DNA from: Pontivivens ytuae
Lineage (GTDB): Bacteria > Pseudomonadota > Alphaproteobacteria > Rhodobacterales > Rhodobacteraceae
NCBI RefSeq assembly: GCF_015679265.1
Contig: NZ_CP064942.1
Span: 372,001-436,000 of the forward strand
Reading direction: 5' to 3'
Length of the DNA stretch: 64,000 nucleotides
Positions 26,643 through 36,281 of the stretch are shown here, piece by piece (the stretch's first letter is position 1; every line of letters begins with the position of its first letter). A model generated the notes under the pieces. The model made no database searches and was not told the origin of the DNA. It worked only from the letters and a program-made list of their open reading frames with translations. Made by a program: the position numbers and the translations under genes.

Positions 26643-27029
26643 TCAGTCCTCGCGGATCAGGGCCGTCACCTCGATCTCGATCTTCATGCGCGGGTCATAG
26701 AGCCGGGCGGAGATCATGGTGGCGGCCGGTTTCGCCGCGCCCAGCCACTTGCGCAGGGCGGGCCAGCAGGGCTCGAAATCGGCCGGGTCGGGCAGGATGT
26801 AGGTGACGCGCACGACGTCCTCCATCATGGCGCCCGCCTCTTTCAAAGCGGCGGCGATGTTGGCAAGCGCCTGCTCGGCCTGCGCCGCGGGATCGGCACT
26901 GATCGTCATGGTGGCGTAGTCGAAACCGGTCGTGCCCGCGACGAAGACCCAGCGCCCGTCGCGCACGGCGCGCGAATAGCCGATGGTCTTCTCGAAGTCC
27001 GAGCCCTGGCTCACGAAGCGGCGTGGCAT
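26643..27029 (-). CDS. RidA family (YjgF/YER057c/UK114) protein
   Basis: A 128-residue trimeric-type protein. RidA proper deaminates reactive enamine/imine intermediates left by PLP enzymes. Seen here: IGYSRAVRDGRWVFVAGTTG at the start, QAEQALANIAAALKEAGA, VVRVTYILPDPADFE and the tail PRMKIEIEVTALIRED. The catalytic-type Arg of archetypal RidA would lie near the end; here the motif is PAATMISARLYDPRMKIEIE, which suggests one of the sister subgroups. It lies on the minus strand, with puuD-like next downstream beyond the hairpin element. Confidence 0.9.
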   Translation of the reverse strand: MPRRFVSQGSDFEKTIGYSRAVRDGRWVFVAGTTGFDYATMTISADPAAQAEQALANIAAALKEAGAMMEDVVRVTYILPDPADFEPCWPALRKWLGAAKPAATMISARLYDPRMKIEIEVTALIRED

Positions 27030-27119
27030 GGCGGCATTTCTCCCCCGGATTTGACATGGCGCAAGGCAGGCCCCGGCCCTGCGCGCGACGGTGCGGTAGG
27101 ATCACGAAAGGAGCAACCC

Positions 27120-27362
27120 ATGTCCCACGTCCCCAACGAGCTGAGCGAGCTGTTTCCGGACAAGACCGCACTCATCCGGGACCTCAATGGCACGGATGCG
27201 CATTTCGCGGGGCTGACTGAGTCCTATCACGAGCTCAACCGCGCCGTGCACCGGGCGGAGACCGATTGCGAGCCGACCGATGACGCGCACATGACCGAGA
27301 TGCGCCGCAAGCGCCTGCGCCTGCTCGACGAGATCTCGGCCTGTATCAGGGCTCGGGCGTAA
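27120..27362 (+). CDS. DUF465 (YdcH-type) small protein
   Basis: An 80-residue helical protein, mostly charged, with the family core FAGLTESYHELNRAVHRAE and the tail TEMRRKRLRLLDEISACI. DUF465 proteins are short coiled-coil-like proteins of unknown role. The ATG at 27120 has a clear AAAGGAG seven bases upstream. The gene is divergent from ridA and convergent with glcG, whose end it overlaps by 17 bases. Confidence 0.9.
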   Translation: MSHVPNELSELFPDKTALIRDLNGTDAHFAGLTESYHELNRAVHRAETDCEPTDDAHMTEMRRKRLRLLDEISACIRARA

Positions 27363-27771
27363 GGCCCGCCGCCTCGATCCCGGCGATACCGGCTTCGGCA
27401 TCGTTGTCGGAGGTGTCGCCGGTCACGCCCACGGCGCCGATCACCGTGTCGCCATCCTTGACCAGCAGGCCGCCGGGCACCGGGATCACCTTGCCGCCGT
27501 AGGCGCCGTTCACGGCCGCCATGAAATAGGCCTGCGCCTCGGCGCGGGCCATCTGCGCCCGCCCGCCCATGCCGAGCATCACTGCGCCGTAGGCCTTGCC
27601 CCGAGCGATCTCGAACCGCCCTGGGGAGGCGCCGTCCTCTCGCAGGAACGCCTTGGGGTGGCCGCCTGCGTCGAGCACCACGACAGAGAGGGGCTTCAGC
27701 CCCATCTCGCGGCCCTTGGCGAGGGTCTCGCGCAGGATGATCTCGGCTTGCTGGTGGGTGATCTCGGTCAT
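27346..27771 (-). CDS. glcG: GlcG/HbpS family protein (heme-binding-like, DUF336)
   Basis: A 141-residue protein of the GlcG/HbpS family: GLKPLSVVVLDAGGHPKAFLREDGA at the start and GAYGGKVIPVPGGLLVKDGD, then GAVGVTGDTSDNDAEAGIAG near the end. In E. coli glcG lies in the glycolate operon next to the malate synthase G gene, and here it follows malate synthase G on the same strand, which supports the name. Its role is unclear: HbpS relatives bind heme or cobalamin. Its last 17 bases overlap the convergent DUF465 gene. Confidence 0.88.
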   Translation of the reverse strand: MTEITHQQAEIILRETLAKGREMGLKPLSVVVLDAGGHPKAFLREDGASPGRFEIARGKAYGAVMLGMGGRAQMARAEAQAYFMAAVNGAYGGKVIPVPGGLLVKDGDTVIGAVGVTGDTSDNDAEAGIAGIEAAGLTPEP

Positions 27772-27788
27772 CGTTGATCCTTGTCGGA

Positions 27789-27925
27789 ACCGTCCCGGAC
27801 GTGATCCGGGACCTTCTGGAATGCGGCGCCGGAGCGGGGTCCGGAGCATCTGAAGCGGGCGGTCCCGGCGCGGGGGCCGGGACGGTGCATGTTGCGAGAG
27901 GTCCCGGCGCTTCGGCCGGGACGGC
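27789..27925. repeat. Family-A palindromic element array (three palindromes)
   Basis: Three palindromes follow one another: GTCCCGGA-N5-TCCGGGAC at 27792-27812, GTCCCGGC-N6-GCCGGGAC near 27862-27883, and the same type with loop GCTTCG at 27901-27922. They fill the gap between malate synthase and glcG. The same element type recurs at four other places in the window. Confidence 0.85.
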
Positions 27926-27931
27926 GGAGTG

Positions 27932-30160
27932 CTACTCCGCCGCCTTCAGCTCCAACCGGCGGCGGTGCAGCACGGGTTCGGTGTAGCCGGAGGGCTGCTC
28001 GGTCCCTTCGTAGACGAGGTCCTCCGCCGCCTTGTAGGCCACCGTGTCGAAGCCCGGCGCCATGGGGCGGTAGGCCGGATCGCCCGCGTTCTGCTCGTCG
28101 ACCTTGGCGGCCATGCGCTGCATGACCTCCTCCACCTGGTCCTTCGAGACGACGCCGTGGTGCAGCCAGTTCGCCATGTGCTGGGAGGAGATGCGGCAGG
28201 TCGCGCGGTCCTCCATCAGGCCGACATCATTGATGTCCGGCACCTTGGAGCAGCCGACACCCTGATCGACCCAGCGCACCACGTAGCCGAGGATGCCCTG
28301 CGCGTTGTTCTCGAGCTCCGCGCGCACCTCCTCATCCGACCAGTTCGGGCGGTCGGCGACGGGGATTGTCAGTAGACCCTCCAGCGTGCCGCGCGGCCCT
28401 CCGGCCCGGATCTCCTCCTGCCGGTCGAGGACGTTGAGCTTGTGGTAGTGCGTGGCGTGCAGCGTGGCGGCGGTCGGCGAGGGCACCCAGGCGCAGGTGG
28501 CGCCCTGCTCCAGATGGCCGATCTTCTGCTCCAGCATGTCGTGCATGAGGTCGGGCATCGCCCACATCCCCTTACCGATCTGCGCGATCCCTTTAAGCCC
28601 GCAAGCGAGCCCGATATCGACGTTTCGATCCTCGTAGGACTTGATCCAGGCGGTGCCCTTCATGTCGCCCTTGCGGATCATCGGCCCGGCTTCCATCGAG
28701 GTGTGCATCTCGTCGCCGGTCCGGTCGAGGAAGCCGGTGTTGATGAAGGCGACCCGATGCTTCGCCGCACGGATGCATTCCTTGAGGTTGGCGGAGGTGC
28801 GCCGCTCCTCATCCATGATGCCGAGCTTCACGGTGTAGCGCGGCAGGCCCAACATCTCCTCCACATGGGTGAAGATCTCGTCGGCGAAGGCGACCTCGTC
28901 GGGCCCGTGCATCTTCGGCTTCACCACGTAGACCGAGCCGGTGACGGAGTTGCCGCTGTCGCGCTTCAGATCGTGCATGGCGCAGAGCACCGTGGCGAAG
29001 GCATCCAGCATCCCCTCCGGCGCCTCGTTCCCGTCGCGGTCGAGCACCGCGGGGTTGGTCATCAGGTGGCCGACATTGCGCACCAGCATCAGCGAGCGGC
29101 CCTTCACCGTGACCTCGCCGTTCGGCATCGTGTAGGTCCGGTCCGGGTTGAGCTTGCGCTGGAAGGTGGTGCCGCCCTTCGTCACCTCCTCGACCAGGTC
29201 GCCCTTCATCAGGCCGAGCCAGTTGCCCCAAGCGAGCACCTTGTCCTCCGCATCGACGGCGGCGATGGAGTCCTCGCAGTCCATGATGGTGGAGACGGCG
29301 GCCTCAAGGTGGATATCGGCGACGCCCGCCTTGTCGGAGCCACCGATCTCGCTGTCACGGTCGATGACGATCTCGATGTGCAGGCCGTTGTTCTTCAACA
29401 GGATGGCGGTGGGCGCATCACGCTCCCCCCGCCAGCCGACGAGCTGCGTCGGATCGGCGAGCGCGATCGTGTGGACGACCTCAGGCGTCTCGCCCGAAGG
29501 CTGCTCGTCCTTCGCCTTCCTCGTCGCGTCGGCGGCGCGCCAGTCGGCGCCGTTCAGGACCTCCGCCTCCAGCCCGCCATCGGTGATCCGGTAGCCCACC
29601 GCGTCCCGGTGCGAACCGGAAAAGAGCGGTGCGGCCTCGTCGAGGAACCCCTTCGCCCAGTCGATCACCCGCGCCCCGCGCGCCGGGTCGTAGCCCTTGC
29701 CCTGCGGCAGATCGCCGAGCGCATCGGTGCCGTAGAGCGCGTCATAGAGGCTACCCCAGCGCGCATTGGCCGCGTTCAACGCATAGCGCCCGTTCATCAC
29801 CGGCACGACGAGCTGCGGACCGGGGGTCGAGGCGATCTCCGGATCCACGCCCTTGGTCTCGACCTCGAAGGCGTCGCCCTCGGGCACGAGGTAGCCGATC
29901 TCGTGCAGAAAGGCGGTGTAGGCCTCCGCATCATGGGGCTGGCCGCGACGCTCCCGATGCCAGGCGTCGAGCTTGGCCTGCATGTCCTCGCGGATCGCCA
30001 GGAGCTCGCGATTGCGCGGACCCTTGTCGTGGATCAGGTCGGACAGCCCCTGCCAGAACGCGGCACTCGCCACGCCTGTGCCCGGCAGCGCCCGCTCCTC
30101 TATGAAGCCGTGCATCTCGCGGGCAACCTGCAGCCCCGCGACCTCGATCCGATCCGTCAT
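27932..30160 (-). CDS. glcB: Malate synthase G
   Basis: Condenses glyoxylate with acetyl-CoA to malate in the glyoxylate/glycolate pathway; a large monomeric cytoplasmic TIM-barrel enzyme. At 742 residues it has the length of the G isoform. Family stretches include the N-terminal [42 protein letters not shown], the magnesium-site region [16 protein letters not shown], and [34 protein letters not shown] ribosome site precedes the ATG. GlcG lies downstream on the same strand beyond an array of palindromes. It would allow growth on two-carbon compounds and complements C4-dicarboxylate uptake by the nearby dct genes. Confidence 0.97.
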   Translation of the reverse strand: MTDRIEVAGLQVAREMHGFIEERALPGTGVASAAFWQGLSDLIHDKGPRNRELLAIREDMQAKLDAWHRERRGQPHDAEAYTAFLHEIGYLVPEGDAFEVETKGVDPEIASTPGPQLVVPVMNGRYALNAANARWGSLYDALYGTDALGDLPQGKGYDPARGARVIDWAKGFLDEAAPLFSGSHRDAVGYRITDGGLEAEVLNGADWRAADATRKAKDEQPSGETPEVVHTIALADPTQLVGWRGERDAPTAILLKNNGLHIEIVIDRDSEIGGSDKAGVADIHLEAAVSTIMDCEDSIAAVDAEDKVLAWGNWLGLMKGDLVEEVTKGGTTFQRKLNPDRTYTMPNGEVTVKGRSLMLVRNVGHLMTNPAVLDRDGNEAPEGMLDAFATVLCAMHDLKRDSGNSVTGSVYVVKPKMHGPDEVAFADEIFTHVEEMLGLPRYTVKLGIMDEERRTSANLKECIRAAKHRVAFINTGFLDRTGDEMHTSMEAGPMIRKGDMKGTAWIKSYEDRNVDIGLACGLKGIAQIGKGMWAMPDLMHDMLEQKIGHLEQGATCAWVPSPTAATLHATHYHKLNVLDRQEEIRAGGPRGTLEGLLTIPVADRPNWSDEEVRAELENNAQGILGYVVRWVDQGVGCSKVPDINDVGLMEDRATCRISSQHMANWLHHGVVSKDQVEEVMQRMAAKVDEQNAGDPAYRPMAPGFDTVAYKAAEDLVYEGTEQPSGYTEPVLHRRRLELKAAE

Positions 30161-30324
30161 GCGGTCCTCCCAAAATCGGTGTTGAGCGCAGAGGTAACGC
30201 GCAGACAGCTCGCCGCAAGCCTGATGAGATACACTCCCACAGAGTGGAAACAGAAGATTTGAACGGAAGCCACCGTGACGCCGCCGCCGGGATGGGTCAC
30301 ATGAGAAGGAAAAGGAGTCCGGCC

Positions 30325-32853
30325 ATGCGCACCGACACCCCCGTGCCCACCCGCCTTCAGGACTACACCCCGCCCGCCTGGCTGGTGGAGACGGTGCACC
30401 TCACCTTCCGCCTCGATCCCGAGGCTACGGTCGTGCGGTCGGAGATCCGCTTCGTGCCGGGCGCGGGCGGCGACCTGCATCTCGACGGGCAGGCGCTGCG
30501 CCTCCTCTCGGCCTCGATCAACGGCGAGGCGATCCGGCCCGACCTGCACGAATGCGGCCTGACGGTGCTGGAGGAGCAGTTGCCGGATGGCCCCTTCACC
30601 TGGGTGGCCGAGACCCGGATCAACCCGCAGGCCAACACCGCGCTCGAAGGGCTCTACATGTCGAACGGCATGTACTGCACGCAATGCGAGGCCGAGGGCT
30701 TCCGCCGCATCACCTACTTCCCAGACCGGCCCGACGTGATGGCGGTCTACACCGTGCGGATCGAGGGGGCCGAGCCGGTGATGCTCTCGAACGGCAACCC
30801 CGCGGGCTCTGGCGAGGGCTGGGCAGAGTGGCACGATCCCTGGCCCAAACCCTCCTACCTCTTCGCGCTGGTCGCGGGCGATCTGCGCAGCGTCGAGGAC
30901 AGCTTCACCACCCGCTCCGGCCGTGATGTCGACCTCCGCATCTGGGTCCGCGACGGCGATCAGGACCGCTGCGCCTACGCGATGGATAGTCTCAAACGGT
31001 CAATGAAGTGGGACGAGGAGGTCTATGGCCGCGAGTACGACCTCGACCTCTTCCAGATCGTCGCGGTCGACGATTTCAACGCCGGCGCGATGGAGAACAA
31101 GGGCCTCAACATCTTCAACTCGAAATACGTGCTGGCGAGCCCGGAGACGGCGACCGACGGCGATTTCGAGGGGATCGAGAGCGTCATCGCGCACGAGTAC
31201 TTCCACAACTGGACCGGCAACCGCATCACCTGCCGCGACTGGTTCCAGCTCTCCTTGAAGGAGGGGCTGACGGTCTTTCGCGACCAGCAGTTCTCGGCCG
31301 ACATGCGCTCCGAACCGGTCAAGCGCATCGACGACGTGCTGCGCCTGCGCGCCGCCCAGTTCCGGGAGGATGCCGGTCCGCTGGCGCATCCCGTGCGCCC
31401 CGCGGAATACATCGAGATCAACAACTTCTACACCGCCACGGTCTACGAGAAGGGCGCGGAGCTCATCCGCATGCTGCGCGAGATCGTCGGGGCCGAAGGC
31501 TACGCCAAGGCCCTCGACCTCTATTTCGAGCGACACGATGGCGAGGCGGCGACGATCGAGGACTGGCTGAAGGTCTTCGAGGATGCGACCGGCCACGACC
31601 TCACGCAGTTCAAGCGCTGGTACGAGCAGGCGGGCACACCTCGCGTCCACGTCGCGGAGCAGTTCGAGGACGGCCGCTTCACCCTCACCTTCCGGCAGGA
31701 GACGCCACCGACGCCCGGCCAGCCCGAGAAGGCGCCGGTGCCGATCCCGATCCGCTGGGGCCTGCTAGGCGCCCAGGGCGAGGTTGCCGCGGGCACCTTC
31801 GTGCTGGACAAGGCCCAGGACAGCCTGATTGTCGAGGTGCCGGAGCGGCCGGTGCCCTCCCTCCTCCGCGGCTTCTCCGCCCCCGTGATCCTGATGCATG
31901 AGGGCGCGCCGGGCGACCGCGCGGCCCGCCTCGCCCGCGACACCGACCCGTTCAATCGGTGGGAGGCGGGCCGCTCGCTCGCCCTCGACACGTTGGTGCA
32001 GGGGGCCGATCCGCAGGACTGGCTCGACGGGACGATCGCGGTGGCGATGGACGAGACGCTCGACCCGACCTTCCGCGCGCTGGCGCTCGGCTTGCCCTCC
32101 GAGGATGAGATCGCCCGCCAGATCGCCGAGACCGGCCGCTCGGTCGATCCCGACGCGGTCCGCGCCGATCGCATCGGGCTCGACCGAAAGCTCGCCGAAG
32201 CGCTGGGACCGCGCGCCGCCGAGCTGCGCGCCGCGATGGCGACGCCCGGCCCCTACTCCCCCGATGGCGACGCGCCGGGCAAGCGGGAGCTTGCGAACCG
32301 GATGCTCGGCCTGATGACCCGGCTCGATCCCACGGCGCCCGAGGCGCCCTTCGCCGACGCCACCAACATGACCGACCGCCTCACGGCCCTTGCTTTGCTG
32401 GTGCGCGAGGGGCGGGGTGAGGCGGCGCTCGCCGAATTCCACGCCCAGTGGCAACACTTGCCCGGCGTGGTGGACAAGTGGTTCGCCGTGCAGGCGGGAC
32501 AGGCCGCGCCCGACCGCGCGGTCGAGGTCGTGACGGCGCTCACCGAGCATCCCGATTTCAACTGGAAGACGCCGAACCGCTTCCGCGCGCTGGTCGGCGG
32601 GTTCGCGGGCGGCAACCCGGCGGGCTTCCACCGGGTGGACGGTGCAGGCTACCGCTTCGTCGCCGATTGGCTGATCCGCCTCGACAAGCTCAACCCGATG
32701 ACGGCCGCGCGCCTCTCCGGCGTGTTCGAGACGTGGCGGCGCTACGACGACACCCGCCAGGACCTGATGGAGGCGGAGCTCGAACGCATCGCCTCGACCG
32801 ACGGACTGAGCCGCGACACGGCCGAGATGATCGGCCGGATCCGCGCCGCCTGA
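30325..32853 (+). CDS. pepN: Aminopeptidase N (M1 family)
   Basis: An 842-residue cytoplasmic zinc metallopeptidase that removes N-terminal residues from peptides. Substrate-recognition motif GAMEN is at 254-258, zinc site HEYFH at 290-294 with the third ligand Glu313 (LKEGLT), and the region after it ([19 protein letters not shown]) matches E. coli PepN. The C-terminal superhelical half is complete. The ATG at 30325 has AAAAGGAG eight bases upstream and gives the usual N-terminus. It is divergent from malate synthase. Confidence 0.97.
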   Translation: MRTDTPVPTRLQDYTPPAWLVETVHLTFRLDPEATVVRSEIRFVPGAGGDLHLDGQALRLLSASINGEAIRPDLHECGLTVLEEQLPDGPFTWVAETRINPQANTALEGLYMSNGMYCTQCEAEGFRRITYFPDRPDVMAVYTVRIEGAEPVMLSNGNPAGSGEGWAEWHDPWPKPSYLFALVAGDLRSVEDSFTTRSGRDVDLRIWVRDGDQDRCAYAMDSLKRSMKWDEEVYGREYDLDLFQIVAVDDFNAGAMENKGLNIFNSKYVLASPETATDGDFEGIESVIAHEYFHNWTGNRITCRDWFQLSLKEGLTVFRDQQFSADMRSEPVKRIDDVLRLRAAQFREDAGPLAHPVRPAEYIEINNFYTATVYEKGAELIRMLREIVGAEGYAKALDLYFERHDGEAATIEDWLKVFEDATGHDLTQFKRWYEQAGTPRVHVAEQFEDGRFTLTFRQETPPTPGQPEKAPVPIPIRWGLLGAQGEVAAGTFVLDKAQDSLIVEVPERPVPSLLRGFSAPVILMHEGAPGDRAARLARDTDPFNRWEAGRSLALDTLVQGADPQDWLDGTIAVAMDETLDPTFRALALGLPSEDEIARQIAETGRSVDPDAVRADRIGLDRKLAEALGPRAAELRAAMATPGPYSPDGDAPGKRELANRMLGLMTRLDPTAPEAPFADATNMTDRLTALALLVREGRGEAALAEFHAQWQHLPGVVDKWFAVQAGQAAPDRAVEVVTALTEHPDFNWKTPNRFRALVGGFAGGNPAGFHRVDGAGYRFVADWLIRLDKLNPMTAARLSGVFETWRRYDDTRQDLMEAELERIASTDGLSRDTAEMIGRIRAA

Positions 32854-32874
32854 ACTTCAGAAGCGCGTCCAAAT

Positions 32875-32912
32875 CCCCTCCCCCACCGGGGGGAGGGTTA
32901 GGGAGGGGGGCG
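32875..32912. repeat. Family-C element: CCCTCCCCC hairpin with GGGTTAGGGAGGGG tail
   Basis: CCCTCCCCC and GGGGGAGGG form a 9-bp stem (32876-32897), followed by TTAGGGAGGGG. A second copy of the same design lies at 54073-54108. It occupies the gap between the convergent pepN and esterase genes and could end both transcripts. Confidence 0.75.
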
Positions 32913-32919
32913 CGCGAGC

Positions 32920-33519
32920 CTAAAGCCAGCCCCGCACCGCCTCCACTTCATCCTGCGTGATCTCGTGCCCGCCCGGATGCCAGTGCTCCGCGACCTCGGC
33001 CCCTGCGCCGCGCAGCCCCTCCACGAGCTGCCGCGTCAGCGCGGGCGGACAGATCGGATCGCGCTCGCCTGCCGTGACCAGCACCGAGACACCGGAGAGA
33101 TCCGGCCAGTCCGGCGCGAACGGGATCAGCGGATGCATCAGCACCGCCCGCTTCACCCCGGCCCACCCCGAAATCATGAGGTTCGCCAAGATGTTGGCCC
33201 CATTCGAATAGCCGAGCCCGATGGGCTGCTCCACCGCGTATTGCGCCAGCGCCCCGTCGAGGAACCGCCCCATCGCCGCGGTGCGCAGCGCGAGATCCTC
33301 CATGTCGTAGACCCCTTCGCCGGTGCGGCGGAAGAAGCGGCGGGCGCCGAATTCGGAGACGTCGCCGTCCATCGCCAGCAGGCCCGCCTTGGGAGCGAGG
33401 TGCTGACCGAGGCCCGCGATATCTTCCTTCGACCCGCCGGTGCCGTGGAAGAGCACGAGGGTCGGCGCGCCCTCCTCCGAGGGCGCGCGGTGCAGATGAA
33501 CATATCCGTCCAACATCAT
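32920..33519 (-). CDS. Alpha/beta hydrolase, MhqD-like carboxylesterase
   Basis: A 199-residue hydrolase. Oxyanion-region LFHGTGGSKED, nucleophile Ser in GLGYSNGANI, acid in VTAGERDPICP and His in HPGGHEI give the full triad. The sequence resembles MhqD, the esterase made by Bacillus against hydroquinones. Its ATG overlaps the stop of the upstream ring-cleaving-dioxygenase-like gene (ATGATGA), as expected for a coupled pair. The true substrate is unproven. Confidence 0.85.
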   Translation of the reverse strand: MMLDGYVHLHRAPSEEGAPTLVLFHGTGGSKEDIAGLGQHLAPKAGLLAMDGDVSEFGARRFFRRTGEGVYDMEDLALRTAAMGRFLDGALAQYAVEQPIGLGYSNGANILANLMISGWAGVKRAVLMHPLIPFAPDWPDLSGVSVLVTAGERDPICPPALTRQLVEGLRGAGAEVAEHWHPGGHEITQDEVEAVRGWL

Positions 33520-34433
33520 GAAATCTCCGGCAGAACCTCTTCGATGCGCGACCGCAGGTGCTCGTGCTGCGTGGGCAGCTTGAGACCGGTGCCGAGCGCC
33601 TCCTTCGCCTCGTCGGCAGTGAAGCCCGGCTCCTCCGTCGCCACCTCGAACAGGACGCCCCCCGGCGTGCGGGTGTAGATCGCGTAGAAGTAATCCCTGT
33701 CGATCTGGGGTGTTACCTGGTGTCCAGCCTCGACAAGCGCACGGCGAACGGCGTCCTGCGCGGCGCGGTCGGGGACGGAGAAGGCGACATGGTGGACCGA
33801 GCCTGCACCCTCCTGCCCTGCCGGCATTTGCGGATCGACCTCCAGATCGATGGTCTCCGCGGTCGGCGAATGCGTTGTGGTGTGACGGGTTACACCGTTC
33901 TCCGTGCCGACTTCGCTGTAGCCGAAGACCTCCGTCAGGATGCGCGCGGTCGAGGCGCCGTCCCGCAGGCCGAGGGTCACGCCGCGGAAGCCGCGGATGG
34001 CGACGTCGGCGGAGATCTCCTCGGTTTCCCAAGGGGTTCTGGGATCATCTACCTGCTCGACAAGGGCGAATTCGAGGCCGTCCGGGTCGGCAAAAACCGC
34101 GCGACGCTCGCCGAAGAGCTCGTCCTGCCGCAGCGGTTCGCCGAGCCGGTCCGTCCAGAAATCCATAGACCCGGAAGGGATGGAAAAGCTTGTCAGAATG
34201 ACTTGGCCAGCGCCCTTCCGGCCGGGCCGCATATGCTCCCAGGGGAAGAAGGTCATGATGGTGCCGGCATTCCCGACCTCGTCACCGTAATAGAGGTGAT
34301 AGGTGCCCGGATCGTCGAAGTTCACCGTCTTCTTCACGAAGCGCTGGCCGAGCGTATTCCTATAGAATGTCAGGTTTTTCTGGGCGCCACCGGCGATGGC
34401 GGTGACGTGGTGGAGACCGTTGACCGGTGTCAT
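33516..34433 (-). CDS. VOC family ring-cleaving dioxygenase, MhqO/MhqA-like
   Basis: A 305-residue protein with two glyoxalase/dioxygenase (VOC) halves. The metal ligands expected for the fold lie in GLHHVTAIAGG at the start (His) and in the second half at VHHVAFSVPD (His) and GGVLFEVATEEPGF (Glu). LTFYRNTLGQRFVKKTVNFDDP matches the MhqO group, which opens hydroquinone-type rings. It is followed, with overlapping codons, by an MhqD-like esterase, so the pair looks like a quinone or aromatic detoxification unit. Confidence 0.88.
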   Translation of the reverse strand: MTPVNGLHHVTAIAGGAQKNLTFYRNTLGQRFVKKTVNFDDPGTYHLYYGDEVGNAGTIMTFFPWEHMRPGRKGAGQVILTSFSIPSGSMDFWTDRLGEPLRQDELFGERRAVFADPDGLEFALVEQVDDPRTPWETEEISADVAIRGFRGVTLGLRDGASTARILTEVFGYSEVGTENGVTRHTTTHSPTAETIDLEVDPQMPAGQEGAGSVHHVAFSVPDRAAQDAVRRALVEAGHQVTPQIDRDYFYAIYTRTPGGVLFEVATEEPGFTADEAKEALGTGLKLPTQHEHLRSRIEEVLPEIS

Positions 34434-34906
34434 GGCTGTGCTCCTGTCATGGGTTGCGTTGCCCCGGAAGATAGCCGCTCAGATGAGAAAACAAACAGGA
34501 GGGAAAGTGATTAACTGTCCATGAAATGGAAACCGGATCGCGATATGATTTGCGTATAACATGGGTGCACAGGGCGTATGACACCTGTGCCCCGGTTGGG
34601 CGTTAACCTTTGGGTTGGAATGCAGAGGGCCGCAGCTGGCCTGGAGGGCATTGGGACCGAATTGATGGGTCCGCGCTCTCAAGCAAGCATGTTGCGCGTT
34701 CGATGAATGACGCCGCCATCGCGCCTGCTCGGTAAGGCGTGGAGTGTTCTATCAACTGATTGGGACAGGCACTCAGCGTGCCACCGCCCCGGACATGATC
34801 CAGGGCCTTTGGCGACAGAGCGCCTTAATACGGAACGGCCCCGGCGCTTCGGCCGGGACGGTGCTTTAGAGTGCCCAAGCTTAACCCACAGATCCCACAA
34901 TCACAC
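34434..34906. other. 473-base intergenic region with an AT-rich stretch and a family-A element
   Basis: No gene is seen. The stretch 34480-34620 is clearly more AT-rich than the genome and probably carries the promoter of the dioxygenase-esterase pair. A partly matched hairpin (GGTGCACAGG facing CCTGTGCCCC) lies near 34565-34595. The right half holds a family-A repeat at 34781-34865. Confidence 0.6.
34781..34865. repeat. Family-A composite palindromic element
   Basis: It begins CACCGCCCCGGACATGATCC, and after about 35 variable bases ends with GGCCCCGGCGCTTCGGCC followed by GGGACGGTG. The first palindrome has one mismatch. The outer CACCG and CGGTG are complementary, so the whole unit can fold on itself. 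Confidence 0.8.
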
Positions 34907-35431
34907 TCAAGGCAGAGCCCGCGTCATCCGCGACGGCCCCGTGAGCACGTCTAGGATCCGGATCGAGACGTCGAGGATGCGCGGGTCTGCACCGGGCCCC
35001 CTCGCGAAGATCTCGTCGAGATACATCCGCGCGTTGCGGCGGCAGTCGAAGAGGTAGTTGCCCGCCGCCTGCCCGGCCCCGTCCTCGGCCCAGAGCTTCG
35101 AGATCAGGCCCGGCACGTGGGACAGGAACGGTGCCGCCTCGTCCATCTCCCGCCGGAACCGCTCCGGCAGGTCGGTGTAGCGGAAGGTGATGTGCAGCAT
35201 GACCGGCCCGCCCTGCGGACCCTGCGGCGGATCCGACTTCGCGGAATAGCCCGCGGCGATCCCGCGCATCAGCAGCTTTGCCACCGCGGACGAAATCCGC
35301 TCGCCCCACCCGCGCGTAGACCCGTCAGGAGCGGGCGTATCGGGGCGGCGAAACAGCGCCTCCACCAGCGCCAGCCCGCCAAGCGGCCGGGGCAGAAGGA
35401 ATGCGGGTCGGATCACGGCGGGGCGGGACAT
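34907..35431 (-). CDS. YdhR-like putative monooxygenase domain protein
   Basis: A 174-residue protein. The last 100 residues (HITFRYTDLPERFRREMDEA, then VPGLISKLWAEDGAGQAAGNYLFDCRRNARMYLDE) fit the YdhR type of dimeric alpha/beta-barrel proteins, which are thought to act as small monooxygenases. The first 75 residues are Pro- and Arg-rich, with a hydrophobic patch, and look like an added segment. It is divergent from a TetR regulator, and operator-like repeats lie between the two, so it is probably a TetR target. Confidence 0.7.
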   Translation of the reverse strand: MSRPAVIRPAFLLPRPLGGLALVEALFRRPDTPAPDGSTRGWGERISSAVAKLLMRGIAAGYSAKSDPPQGPQGGPVMLHITFRYTDLPERFRREMDEAAPFLSHVPGLISKLWAEDGAGQAAGNYLFDCRRNARMYLDEIFARGPGADPRILDVSIRILDVLTGPSRMTRALP

Positions 35432-35454
35432 CGGAGGAGTTCCTTCTCAAAAGA

Positions 35455-35526
35455 GTGAACGCTGATCACAATGTAAAGGTGCATTACATCTGGACTTGGG
35501 TCAAGCCAAAAGTTATCAGTGTTCAC
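35455..35526. promoter_or_regulatory. Nested inverted repeats in the TetR divergent promoter region
   Basis: An inner palindrome ATGTAA-N7-TTACAT (35471-35489) has the size of a TetR operator. It is enclosed by a wider inverted repeat: GTGAACGCTGAT at 35455-35466 and ATCAGTGTTCAC at 35515-35526, 12-bp arms with one mismatch, the right arm ending at the TetR start codon. Confidence 0.75.
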
Positions 35527-36165
35527 ATGGACATCGAAACGCCCCCGCGCCGCCCTGCCGAAGAGCGCCCGAGCTACCACCACGGCGACCTGCGCCGCGC
35601 ACTGCTCGATGAGATGGCGGTGGTCGTGCGCGAGGACGGCGTGGACGCGGTCAGCCTGCGGGCGCTGGCGCGACGGGTCGGCGTCGCCCCCTCCGCCGCC
35701 TTTCGCCACTTCAAGGACAAGCGCGCGCTCTTCACCGCCTTCGCGACCGAGGCGCTGGCCGGGCTCGTCGCCAAGGTGCGCGAGATGCAGGCCGCCGCCC
35801 CGCCGGGCGACAAGCAGTTCGAAGCGATCGGGCGGGCCTACATCACTTTCGCGCGCGAGGATCCGGGCCGTTTCCGCGCCATGTGCCGGCGCGAGCTGAT
35901 CGACGTGGACGACCCCGACTACCGCGCGGGCGGCGAGACGATGGACCAGCTCGTCTTCGAGACGCTCAGCACCATCGCGCCCCATACCGTGACGCCCGCG
36001 AACGAGACCGACGGCCGCGGCCTGCTCGCCTGGGCGGCGGTGCACGGGCTCGTCACGCTCGCCCTCGACGGCTGGATCGACGAGGCCGATCCGGCGGACC
36101 CCCTGGGCTCTCCGGAGGTGGAGGAAGCCTTCTGTCACCTGGGCCGGATCCTCAGCCCCGGCTGA
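35527..36165 (+). CDS. TetR family transcriptional regulator
   Basis: A 212-residue repressor. The N-terminal helix-turn-helix is standard (VSLRALARRVGVAPSAAFRHFKDKRALFTAFA), preceded by the YHHGDLRRALLD helix. The C-terminal domain (AWAAVHGLVTLALDG) is the WHG type. The ATG at 35527 is used; longer frames would run through the operator. Strong palindromes upstream suggest it controls itself and the divergent YdhR-like gene. An acyl-CoA synthetase follows after a hairpin and could be another target. Confidence 0.9.
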   Translation: MDIETPPRRPAEERPSYHHGDLRRALLDEMAVVVREDGVDAVSLRALARRVGVAPSAAFRHFKDKRALFTAFATEALAGLVAKVREMQAAAPPGDKQFEAIGRAYITFAREDPGRFRAMCRRELIDVDDPDYRAGGETMDQLVFETLSTIAPHTVTPANETDGRGLLAWAAVHGLVTLALDGWIDEADPADPLGSPEVEEAFCHLGRILSPG

Positions 36166-36170
36166 GCCAG

Positions 36171-36190
36171 CGCGGCGTTTTGACGCCGCG
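36171..36190 (+). terminator. Hairpin after the TetR gene
   Basis: CGCGGCGT, loop TTTG, ACGCCGCG: a perfect 8-bp stem starting 5 bases after the stop codon. The following bases are C-rich rather than T-rich, so termination may be partial. Confidence 0.65.
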
Positions 36191-36281
36191 TCCCCCTTGT
36201 GTCACCGTCCCCCCTGCGCAATGTCGGTTTCGCAACGATATCCGTCTCAAAGACGGGAAAAACAGCGGAGGGAACGGCCCG

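Noticed and set aside
28442..30262. About 600-codon open frame antisense to malate synthase G
   Set aside because: Same reason: a shadow of a well-identified gene.
34560..34600. Imperfect hairpin in the AT-rich region before the dioxygenase gene, as a riboswitch
   Set aside because: The stem is short with a mismatch and matches no riboswitch core I know; it may be an ordinary operator.
36242..36256. CCGTCT-CAA-AGACGG hairpin before the acyl-CoA synthetase as a terminator
   Set aside because: The 6-bp stem is short and followed by A residues on the coding strand, not T; more likely a chance leader structure.
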